From Acidobacteriota bacterium (GTDB taxonomy: Bacteria; Acidobacteriota; Blastocatellia; RBC074): 64,000 nt of DNA. Positions 27,754 to 35,650 of this stretch are shown here, piece after piece (within the stretch, counting starts at the first letter, position 1; each line of letters opens with the position of its first letter). Both the position numbers and the translations under genes were made by a program. A model generated the notes under the pieces. It made no database searches. It worked only from the letters and a program-made list of their open reading frames with translations, and had not been told where the DNA came from. Location of the stretch: positions 49,802 to 113,801 of the forward strand of contig JAFDVI010000025.1 in the NCBI GenBank assembly GCA_018269055.1, written 5' to 3'.

Positions 27754-29118
27754 TCAATCTCCTAACGGCTCCAGCTTGAAAGGCAATTGCCGTTGTCCGT
27801 CTGCGCGCGTCCAGGTGCCGGAATACACCGCCATGGCATCGTTCGTCGGGTAGGATTTGAAAACCAGGCTGCCGACGAATTTTCCATCCGGCGCAAATTC
27901 CGATACCCGATAAAAACCGCTGCCATCAACAGTTCCCTCCAGCCGCGTGCGGTCTGTATTGTTGCCGTAGCGGATGCTGCCCGTCACATTTCCGCCGCGC
28001 ACACTGAAGCTGAACTGAATTTTGATGTTACCAATTGTGCCGTGAACATCGTTGTAACTGAATCCGTCTTCACCCACGGATGAGGCCACTCCGCGTTGCG
28101 CCTGCTCCAGCCGCTGCCTGATAACATTTACATCAATGCCGCTTGCGCCCGAAGGATCGAGATTGAGCGTCGTCTGATATTCCTGGACAGCCTGATTGTA
28201 ATTCTTGCTGCGCATGGCGATGTCGCCCAACCATGCGTGTGGACGTGGCCATTGCGGAGCGCGCTCGACGGCTTTGCGGTAATAACCTTCCGCCTGCGCA
28301 TCGTTCTTTTCATAAAAATACGAAGTGCCGATGTTGTTGTATGGAAGAGCGAATTGCGGCTCGCGGCGAATGGCTTCGAAAAGAAACGAACGCGCCGTTT
28401 GATAATTCTTCCGCTCGTTGTAAATCAACCCGACGGCGTTCAGCGGCATAGCCCAGGTCGCATCCTGTTCCGAAGCGCGTTTCCAGAACGTCAAGGCGTC
28501 GTCTTTGCGGTTGCTCAGGTTCGCCACGCGTCCGGCGCAGTAACTGGCACGTGCGGCAATTCGGCTGTCATTCGGGCGCATTTCCGCGGCCCAATTCATC
28601 AAAGTCTGCGCATCCTGCCAATCGCTGAGCGTGGTTTCCGCTTGCGCGCCGGGCGTTGCCAGATCGGAAATCATTTGCTGCGGGCGCGCCAGGATTGCCG
28701 GCAATAGTTTTTCTTCGACCCGCTGCCGTGTGCTTTCGCTCATCCCCTGATCTTTCAGCTTGCGATAATAATCCAGGGCGCTTTCGCCCGCCGGTCTGAG
28801 CAAATTGCCTCTGGCAATGGCGCTGTTGAGTTTTCCCTCTACCGCCGCGCGGCTGTAAACATAATATCCCGCAATCAACACGAGCAGCACGACGGAAATA
28901 CCAATCCAAAGTACACGTTTATTAACAACTTGCGACCGTGGCAGTATTGGCGTCTGTTCAGTAATTACCGAAGTCTGGTAAGGGGAAGGCTGATATGTTG
29001 TCGTTGGCGGTTCAAAAATTGCTCCGGTTTGTGCGGCTGATTCATTGGCCGGCATTCCGCATTTTTTGCAAAACCGGGCTTCAGGATTTAGCGGCGTCCC
29101 GCATTTTTTGCAAAACAT
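27754..29118 (-). CDS. Zinc-ribbon membrane protein with TPR repeats and beta C-terminus
   Basis: A 454-residue protein. It starts with a zinc ribbon (MFCKKCGTPLNPEARFCKKC), then a linker, then one membrane segment (VLWIGISVVLLVLIAGYYVY). About 250 residues of helical repeats follow, several clearly TPR (WAMPLNAVGLIYNERKNYQT, ALPYNNIGTSYFYEKNDAQA, WPRPHAWLGDIAMRSKNYNQ). The last 100 residues are a beta domain (GNIKIQFSFSVRGGNVTGSI, TRLEGTVDGSGFY). The predicted topology puts the zinc ribbon in the cytoplasm and the TPR scaffold outside. GGAGAATGT precedes the ATG. It lies 43 bases upstream of the FGE-like gene and 13 bases downstream of the TPR gene. Confidence 0.8.
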   Translation of the reverse strand: MFCKKCGTPLNPEARFCKKCGMPANESAAQTGAIFEPPTTTYQPSPYQTSVITEQTPILPRSQVVNKRVLWIGISVVLLVLIAGYYVYSRAAVEGKLNSAIARGNLLRPAGESALDYYRKLKDQGMSESTRQRVEEKLLPAILARPQQMISDLATPGAQAETTLSDWQDAQTLMNWAAEMRPNDSRIAARASYCAGRVANLSNRKDDALTFWKRASEQDATWAMPLNAVGLIYNERKNYQTARSFLFEAIRREPQFALPYNNIGTSYFYEKNDAQAEGYYRKAVERAPQWPRPHAWLGDIAMRSKNYNQAVQEYQTTLNLDPSGASGIDVNVIRQRLEQAQRGVASSVGEDGFSYNDVHGTIGNIKIQFSFSVRGGNVTGSIRYGNNTDRTRLEGTVDGSGFYRVSEFAPDGKFVGSLVFKSYPTNDAMAVYSGTWTRADGQRQLPFKLEPLGD

Positions 29119-29131
29119 ACATTCTCCTTTT

Positions 29132-29854
29132 TCAGGAATTTTGCATCAATTGCCGTTTCAGTTTGCCCGCATCCAAATGTCGCGTGTCGAGCGACAACGC
29201 TCGCAGGCATAGTCGCAGGGCTTCGTCCGTACGTCCCGACTGGGCCCAACAAAGAGCGCCCAGATACCACAAATCGGCGTTATCGCCATCCCGCTCGACC
29301 GCCGTGCGCCAATGCTCAATTGCCTCGGCGTATCGCCTGAGCCGCACCATCGCCGCGACCCGCAGGTAAAGCAGTCGTGCAATTTCGCGCGCCTGGTCCG
29401 GCGAAGCCGCATACTCGCGCGGCAAAGCGTTCAGGGCATAGTTGAAACATTCCAGCGCCGCCATATCGTCTCCACGCAAACTCGCCACCTCGCCACGCAC
29501 CTCCCAAGCCTGCCAGGTTTGCCATGTCTGAAAGCTGGAATTGTCTTCGCGCAGAAGCTGTTCCGCCGCCCACTCCGCCCGCGCCAGATCGCCTGTTTCC
29601 AACGCCCAATGCGCCAGATGGTGATAACAAGCCCGGCGCAACTCGGCGACTTCATTTGTCTCTTGCGCTTGTGCAAGGACGGCCAGCGCCCCCTCGAACT
29701 GCGCAAAGGAGAAAAGGATCCGCGCCTGTTCATCAGCTTCGCGCGCATTTCTCGGCCGGTGTTGAAAACTAGCCAATGCGAAATGCGTCCTTTCAGCAGG
29801 CTCCGTTTCATCCTTTAACTGGGTTTGTGCCATGAGGCTTCGATCAAACTCCAC
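29132..29854 (-). CDS. TPR-repeat protein without zinc ribbon
   Basis: A 240-residue soluble helical-repeat protein with at least four TPR-like units (ILFSFAQFEGALAVLAQAQE, HHLAHWALETGDLARAEWAA, GEVASLRGDDMAALECFNYA, LWYLGALCWAQSGRTDEALR). It has no signal peptide or membrane segment and so should sit in the cytoplasm as an adaptor. The start is read as GTG 29854 because GGAG lies 5 bases upstream (AAGGAGTATTCGTG); ATG 29833 is the alternative. It begins 9 bases after the stop of the MFS gene, so translation is probably coupled. Confidence 0.72.
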   Translation of the reverse strand: MEFDRSLMAQTQLKDETEPAERTHFALASFQHRPRNAREADEQARILFSFAQFEGALAVLAQAQETNEVAELRRACYHHLAHWALETGDLARAEWAAEQLLREDNSSFQTWQTWQAWEVRGEVASLRGDDMAALECFNYALNALPREYAASPDQAREIARLLYLRVAAMVRLRRYAEAIEHWRTAVERDGDNADLWYLGALCWAQSGRTDEALRLCLRALSLDTRHLDAGKLKRQLMQNS

Positions 29855-29863
29855 GAATACTCC

Positions 29864-31315
29864 TTACTTTTGGGCGAATGAATATTCGTCTTGCCGGTCG
29901 CTAAAGCGACTAACTGCCGGGGTCAATGCCGTTAAAATCGCCGCCGCCCCCAAAGGGAGAACAGACATCATCAACAAAACTTTTCCCGAAGGTAGCTCGT
30001 CAACAGGGACGGCTTTTCCCAACCAATCCCACGTGCCCAAAAGGTAGAGGAAAAGCCAGGATGCGATCTTACTCGCTGCGAACATCAGCCCCACCGCAGT
30101 TGCCGCACGATCCGATTCGAATAAATTCAGTGGCAACGCGTACAGAGCAGTGAGCAGAACCCAAATTCCAAAACCTGAAATGGCATAACCGGCAAAAGCG
30201 ACTTCGGCCGAGTCGGTGCTACCGATCAGCAAAGCAAATGGCGCCAATCCCGCCCCGACCCAAAAGGTGATCTTTCTTGCCGCACCCGAAGACTTTTCTT
30301 TCTTGAACAAGTAACCGAAGACAAGCCCGCCGACAATTGCTCCAAGTATCTTCGCCATAGGCAGTCCCAGATTCAGGAAGTTACTATTGATGGTATTCAT
30401 TCCCGCCCATAGCCCTTTCATCCCCAGGTTGAACTTTTGGGCAATTGGAAATGAAAGCCGGTTGAAGAAGGTCAAGGAGAGATTGACGATGAACGTTGCA
30501 GCGACCAAGCCCCAAAGCTCTCCGCAGGCCATCAGGCTCGACAACGACAAACTCGCGGCAGACAATTCAGCGCGCCAATCTTTTTGAATCAAGTTGAATT
30601 CGTCTCTTGCCAGTAGAGGGTGTGTCTCCGGCTGATGGTAAAAAGCCTGCCAGACAACAGCCCACACCAGACCTGCTAGTCCCAGCAAAATAAGAGCACT
30701 GCGCCACCCGGTTTGCGGCAAGATCATTTGCAGGAGCACGGGGAGAAAAAGCCCACCCACGAGCGAAGTCGCGAGCAACATTCCGACGGCCAAAGCCTGC
30801 TCAGACTTTGGCAACCAGCGTGAGATGACGTAAATCCCCAATGGCAAATAGACTGCTGATCCGGCTCCCCAAAGCAGTCGAGAAGCGGCGAGAGTGAAGA
30901 AATTCGAGACGGCCGAATAGCCAATGTAAGCCAGCGCCCAACAAAGCGCCGCAACCAAAAAGGCTTTTTTTATCCCGATCTTTTTGATCGCGATTCCGGC
31001 GCTGACGGCAGCCGCGATGGAAGCCACGAACTCAAAATAGAAAGCCCGGCTCATTTGCTCGTGGCTCAAGCTGGCTGCCATTTCAACCTCAGTGCTCAAC
31101 CAGTTGAACACTTGAGTTCCTGCCATCGCCGCCCCAACTGCGACGACCGAGATAATCGCCCAGCGAAGAGCGGAAGAGTTACCAGTCACTCTAATTCGCA
31201 CACCGGGCACGTTGCCGACACTCAAAGGAAGCGGGTTTTCGCTGATGGGCCTAGCGCAACTTTTACAGAAACGCGCAGTGTCATCCAAAACCGTTCCACA
31301 AAACTGGCAAAACAT
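29864..31315 (-). CDS. Zinc-ribbon MFS transporter-like membrane protein
   Basis: A 483-residue polytopic protein with about 12 membrane segments and an N-terminal four-Cys zinc ribbon (MFCQFCGTVLDDTARFCKSC) fused before the first one. The MFS body is recognisable: EFVASIAAAVSAGIAIKKIG, LLWGAGSAVYLPLGIYVISR, WLPKSEQALAVGMLLATSLV, GGLVFGYLFKKEK. The zinc ribbon should face the cytoplasm, as in its three operon mates. Substrate is unknown. A zinc ribbon on an MFS carrier is unusual and suggests that the ribbon is a shared tag for assembly with partner proteins. GGGAGATGATCAATC precedes the ATG. Confidence 0.8.
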   Translation of the reverse strand: MFCQFCGTVLDDTARFCKSCARPISENPLPLSVGNVPGVRIRVTGNSSALRWAIISVVAVGAAMAGTQVFNWLSTEVEMAASLSHEQMSRAFYFEFVASIAAAVSAGIAIKKIGIKKAFLVAALCWALAYIGYSAVSNFFTLAASRLLWGAGSAVYLPLGIYVISRWLPKSEQALAVGMLLATSLVGGLFLPVLLQMILPQTGWRSALILLGLAGLVWAVVWQAFYHQPETHPLLARDEFNLIQKDWRAELSAASLSLSSLMACGELWGLVAATFIVNLSLTFFNRLSFPIAQKFNLGMKGLWAGMNTINSNFLNLGLPMAKILGAIVGGLVFGYLFKKEKSSGAARKITFWVGAGLAPFALLIGSTDSAEVAFAGYAISGFGIWVLLTALYALPLNLFESDRAATAVGLMFAASKIASWLFLYLLGTWDWLGKAVPVDELPSGKVLLMMSVLPLGAAAILTALTPAVSRFSDRQDEYSFAQK

Positions 31316-31335
31316 GATTGATCATCTCCCTGTCG

Positions 31336-32154
31336 TTATCCGAACGAACCTGATTCCGTTTGGTCACGGTTCTCACTGTCAGTTTCTTTAGGAGCAGCTT
31401 CCGAACCATCACCAGGGTCTTCTCTGTTGCCAGACGGCAGGCTGCCATCGCCAGGGTCGTCGTCAACTGTGTCAGAGCTTGCCTGTGGTTGATCAACTGC
31501 GTTTTTGTTTAGTTCCTTAGCCTCCGCATTCGCCGAAGTGGGATCGTTTGACGTCTGGTCGTCGTTCGATTGATCAGGCGGATTGCCTTCTCGAATGATT
31601 TCGCGATTGCCTGCGCCAGACTCATCTTCTTCTATGTTGTTATGAAGCTTTCCTTCCTGATCAATGCGATAGGTTCCCTCTCTGCCAAACATCGTTTCCT
31701 CCTGTGGTTGTTCTCCGCCGCGAGGTTTGCTCGCGGCGTTATGTTCTTTGCCCGCAAACTCAGGGTCATCCGCCGGGTCATGGTATCGCGCAGGAATCTG
31801 GCTCAGGCCGTTTTCCTGCGCCGCTTGCACGCGGTGCCGTCCGTCGTCGGAGACGATGAAATCATCGCCGTCGCGCGTCACATCCACCGGTTTCGCGCCC
31901 CAGAACATCGCATAGGAATCGCCGGTGGCTTTGTCTTCCGCCTTGTCACTGTGACGCAGCCGGTCGAAATCTTCGGGTTGGGAACCGGCGTCAATCTTTT
32001 CGCGCACCGCGGGAATATGGTTTACGCAACCGTCAATCGTATCGCGCGAGGTCCCTGCACCGCCGTCTTTGGTTGATTTCCATCCGGGTTCGAGCGGTGG
32101 GTTAATCCGGATGCGCTGCGGGTCAATGAATTGCAATCCGTAATCAGTCATCAT
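31336..32154 (-). CDS. ParB-like (DGRHR) protein with acidic disordered tail
   Basis: A 272-residue protein whose N-terminal half looks like a ParB/sulfiredoxin-like domain. It has LQFIDPQRIRINPPLEPGW, then AVREKIDAGSQPEDFD, then FIVSDDGRHRVQAAQENGLS and IPARYHD. The DGRHR motif is the conserved nucleotide- or DNA-related loop of ParB-superfamily proteins and is reminiscent of the DGQHR of DndB. The C-terminal 120 residues are an acidic, Asn/Gln/Ser-rich low-complexity tail (DDPGDGSLPSGNREDPGDG). It starts 9 bases after the HerA-like ATPase gene and precedes the MFS gene by 20 bases. Biochemical activity is unknown; a nuclease, NTPase or DNA-binding role is possible. Confidence 0.68.
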   Translation of the reverse strand: MMTDYGLQFIDPQRIRINPPLEPGWKSTKDGGAGTSRDTIDGCVNHIPAVREKIDAGSQPEDFDRLRHSDKAEDKATGDSYAMFWGAKPVDVTRDGDDFIVSDDGRHRVQAAQENGLSQIPARYHDPADDPEFAGKEHNAASKPRGGEQPQEETMFGREGTYRIDQEGKLHNNIEEDESGAGNREIIREGNPPDQSNDDQTSNDPTSANAEAKELNKNAVDQPQASSDTVDDDPGDGSLPSGNREDPGDGSEAAPKETDSENRDQTESGSFG

Positions 32155-32163
32155 TTTTCAAAA

Positions 32164-35100
32164 TCAATGGGGTCGAAGGCTACAGCCTTCCGCCATCACT
32201 TCGCCCCACCAAGCCAGCGGACTGGCCGCTTTTGCACCTGCATCGTTGAGTACTGAAGCCTGTGCTCGCGCGTGAAGCGCGACGCAGAAGGCCATCACGC
32301 GGCGTTCGCGCTCATTTGCTCCTGTATAGCCGGACGACTGTTCGGCGTAGAAATGAAAGACTTGCGCCAGTCCGGCCACCATCGCTTCACGCGGTTTGCC
32401 GAAGCGCGCCTGCCAGACTTCAGCCAGCCGAGCGCCATCACTGGCGAGCGATCGGCGGGTTGTCGCTTCAATTTCATCGCCGTATTGACAGCGGCTGGGG
32501 CAATGAACGCAGCCGGGAAATTTCAAATCGCCTACACTGACCAATCGCTTCACTTCTATCCGGTCGGCGAGGCTCTCCATCGCTTCGCATAGTTGAATGG
32601 CGATGCAGTAAACCAAATGCTGGCGCTGCCGGACATCGAGCCGCGCGTGCAAATCCGAAGCACGCGACAGTTCCCAGGCGCGGCCAGCGAGAAACGCAGC
32701 GTTATCGCGCAAATTCGTTTCGACGGTTTTGAGCAATTCTTCGGTGGCGCGAGTTTGTATCACTCGAACGGCTTCGCCTCGCAACTGGCAAGGCGCGGCG
32801 CAGTGTTCGCATCCGGCGAAGGGCACAATGGCAGGGCGTGCAATCTTAGCCGCTGTGCCATGAAGAGTCGTGACTGCGGCCATTGGTTCGCCAGCGATGA
32901 GAGCGGCAGTCAGGGCTTGATGCAATTGTGCAATGTCCGGCGGAGCGATGAATTGCGCGCCGCCAATTTCGCGCAGGATTCGGTGCGAAAGTTTCGTCAT
33001 TGCGCAAAACGCCTGGTGATGACGCGCGAGCGGTTCAACGCCAGGGCTTTGAATTCGCTGCAACACTCGCTCGAAGTTTTGATAAGGCGGTTCGGTCACT
33101 TCGCCCGTCACTGTTTTCAACCACCACGCGCGCAGGTCGCGTTCGAGTTGCATCTCGGCTTGTGTTCCACTGCGAGCCATCGCCACATCAACCGTTTCGT
33201 CATATTCACATTGCGCCGGACAATTCACACAGCCGGGCGTCGGTAAATACAATTCGCGGTGCTTGGTTTGGAAAGACGCAGTGAATTCGCGCACGCGCGC
33301 ATCGCTGACATTCGTGGCAAAGCCAGCGGCAAAGTCTTTGAAATTCGGCGCGCGCACCTGAGCGCAAGTTGCTGAACCGCCTTGGAAAACGGCGGCTTCG
33401 CCCGTCGGCAACAGCGCCAGTTGAAAGGTCTGTTCGTCGGTCAGGTTCATGCTGGTTTGCAATGACTGACGATCTTCATCTGCCACCATGCCGTGCGCGA
33501 TTTTCGTTCCAGTCATTCGCACCACATCGGGAATCAGTTTTGACGGAGACTGATCAACGATGACCAGACCTTCCCCAAAGCTGCGAATTTCGGCCAGCAT
33601 GTTGGCGAATTGCTGTACGGCTTCGCCCTTGGGATTGGCTTGGCCTTCGGTTTGTCCCGTGGCAACATTGGCCAGCAAATTGTGCGCTTCTTCAACCAGC
33701 GTGATGTGGCGCAACCCGCGTCCGGCTTCGTCCTTGCGAACAATCCAGTACTGATAAAGCCGGTTGAGCACGAGCGCCATAATAAAAGCGCGGTCGTCCG
33801 TATTGCCTACACTGGCGATTTCAATGACTGTTGGGCGCAACATCAATTCATCGAAATCCACCGAGCGCGTCACGTTGAGCATTTTGCCGAGCGAGCCGTC
33901 GCACAACCGCCCGATGCGCACTTCCAAAGCGGCAGTGGCTTCGCTTTCAGTTTCGCGGCTGTAACCGAGCGCGCGAATGCCTGGGCCTATGCTGGCCAGC
34001 AGTTCGCTCATTTGTGGCGGTTCATAGTCGTGGTTTGCTCCGACGTAGTGCCAGCCTTTCAACCGGTAAAGCCGCCGAATCAATTTTTCCAGAATCGCGG
34101 GCAGCGGCCCCCACATCGCCATGCTGGCTCGGAAAATATCTATTACCCGGCCAACGTGCGCTTCCAGACTGATGCCTTGCGGAACTTCAAAGGGATTGAA
34201 GCGCAATGGCGCGACACGTTCATCGCCCGCCGTAAAAATCAGCAGCTCTTCGCGAATGCCTGGCGTGCCGGTCAAACCGCGATACTCGAATTTTGCTGGT
34301 TCCAGCACCAAAAACGGCACGCGGTTTTGCTGATCGCTATTCCATAATCGTTCGAGCAAGTAAAGACAGGTGTTGGTCTTACCCATTCCCGGCACGCCCG
34401 CGATCAGCGTGTGTTGTGTCAGACTGCGGCGCGAAAGGTTGACGCCGCCCAGTGCAATTTCGTCTTGATTCGCTTCGGCGGGACGCGCAAGGCGTAATGC
34501 TTTGCGACGTCCCGCTCCGATGGCTTGGCTGAAGGCGCTGGATGGCAGTCCATAAACTCCCTCTTCATCTGGGATCGGTAAACGAAAAAGCGCGTGCGCC
34601 TGTGCAAGAGGAAACAAGCGCGACAATCGCTCCAACCCGGCGGGCGCAAGCGATCCTCCCCAACCGACAGTTCCCACTTCAAACAGATTTTTGAATGCTG
34701 CGATCCGCTCGCCCAGATTCTGTGGGTGAGCGATGTAAGCGCGAGGCGCTAGGTTCTGTTCGCTAACTGGCTTTGCGTTGTCTTCGCGCACGGCATCGGC
34801 AGTGAGCGCGCGCAGCACTCCGGCGGATAACGCAGCGGGCGCGGCAACCGACACCGTCATCTCAAAGCATTGACGCAGCGCCGCGCTCAATTCGCGGGTG
34901 GCGGCTTCGGCCAACTCTGCTTCGGCCAGTGTCTTTTGCACGGTGACGCTGTAACTGGCCGCGGTAACGCCAGTTTGGACGCTTCGTTGTTTGATGTCGC
35001 TCAATCGCCGCACTTCGCCGGCCAACAAAGCGCGTTCATCATCGTTGAGCGCAGCCGGGCGCAGATTGATGGCAACCAGATGCTGAGATTCAGTGGCGAG

Positions 35101-35634
35101 CATCGCCTGACAGAGTGGTTGCATATCTGACAGGCTGGAATCGCTAAAAGGATGAAGCAAATATGCTTCGACAATCGTAGCAATTTCGTCGTACCGCCGC
35201 ACCTCAGCCAACGTACGCGGATAAAACGGAGCGAAGATCGCTGTGAATTCTTCTAGTGCGCGCGCCGGAGCAAGCGGGTAATCGGTGTCAGGGAATGTCG
35301 CCCGGAAACTTTCCCAATGTTCGACCGCCTGCTTCACGGCTTGTTCTTCGCTGGCCGCATCGCATCGCCCGACGAAGCCGAGCCGCAATCGCCATTCGCC
35401 GCCTTCACAATAGCTTGAGTACCGCAAACTGACAGCGGTTGTCGCCGCATCGGCATGCAACCGGGCAAGCCACACACGTTGCGCCGCAATCGCCGCATTG
35501 ACGGCTGCCACAGCGTCCAGCTTGCGCCGTTCCGAACGGCGGCTGATAAAATCCGGGATCACTGGAACCTCAGCCGCCCAGTAAGCGCGCATAGGTTGTG
35601 AGCCGGGAAGAGTAAAGACGTACATCGTTGTCAT
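32164..35634 (-). CDS. HerA/DUF87-like ATPase with three CxxCxxxC...C modules
   Basis: A 1,156-residue ASCE ATPase of the HerA/FtsK-related DUF87 group. About 400 N-terminal residues form a leader domain. Then come Walker A GVPGMGKT (K419), LVLEPAKFEYRGL, Walker B ITLVEEAHN (E648, E649) and a sensor-like VIVDQSPSKLIPD, as in HerA and conjugation-type ATPases. The C-terminal third holds three degenerate repeats, each GCxxCxxxC followed 60-67 residues later by a Cys before an alpha-helix: C802, C805, C809, C877; C942, C945, C949, C1010; C1042, C1045, C1049, C1117. Such sets fit zinc or 4Fe-4S sites. There is no strong ribosome binding site; coupling to the upstream gene, 16 bases away, is likely. 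Its partner and translocated substrate are unknown. Confidence 0.85.
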   Translation of the reverse strand: MTTMYVFTLPGSQPMRAYWAAEVPVIPDFISRRSERRKLDAVAAVNAAIAAQRVWLARLHADAATTAVSLRYSSYCEGGEWRLRLGFVGRCDAASEEQAVKQAVEHWESFRATFPDTDYPLAPARALEEFTAIFAPFYPRTLAEVRRYDEIATIVEAYLLHPFSDSSLSDMQPLCQAMLATESQHLVAINLRPAALNDDERALLAGEVRRLSDIKQRSVQTGVTAASYSVTVQKTLAEAELAEAATRELSAALRQCFEMTVSVAAPAALSAGVLRALTADAVREDNAKPVSEQNLAPRAYIAHPQNLGERIAAFKNLFEVGTVGWGGSLAPAGLERLSRLFPLAQAHALFRLPIPDEEGVYGLPSSAFSQAIGAGRRKALRLARPAEANQDEIALGGVNLSRRSLTQHTLIAGVPGMGKTNTCLYLLERLWNSDQQNRVPFLVLEPAKFEYRGLTGTPGIREELLIFTAGDERVAPLRFNPFEVPQGISLEAHVGRVIDIFRASMAMWGPLPAILEKLIRRLYRLKGWHYVGANHDYEPPQMSELLASIGPGIRALGYSRETESEATAALEVRIGRLCDGSLGKMLNVTRSVDFDELMLRPTVIEIASVGNTDDRAFIMALVLNRLYQYWIVRKDEAGRGLRHITLVEEAHNLLANVATGQTEGQANPKGEAVQQFANMLAEIRSFGEGLVIVDQSPSKLIPDVVRMTGTKIAHGMVADEDRQSLQTSMNLTDEQTFQLALLPTGEAAVFQGGSATCAQVRAPNFKDFAAGFATNVSDARVREFTASFQTKHRELYLPTPGCVNCPAQCEYDETVDVAMARSGTQAEMQLERDLRAWWLKTVTGEVTEPPYQNFERVLQRIQSPGVEPLARHHQAFCAMTKLSHRILREIGGAQFIAPPDIAQLHQALTAALIAGEPMAAVTTLHGTAAKIARPAIVPFAGCEHCAAPCQLRGEAVRVIQTRATEELLKTVETNLRDNAAFLAGRAWELSRASDLHARLDVRQRQHLVYCIAIQLCEAMESLADRIEVKRLVSVGDLKFPGCVHCPSRCQYGDEIEATTRRSLASDGARLAEVWQARFGKPREAMVAGLAQVFHFYAEQSSGYTGANERERRVMAFCVALHARAQASVLNDAGAKAASPLAWWGEVMAEGCSLRPH

Positions 35635-35650
35635 TTACTGGTGAGTGCGG

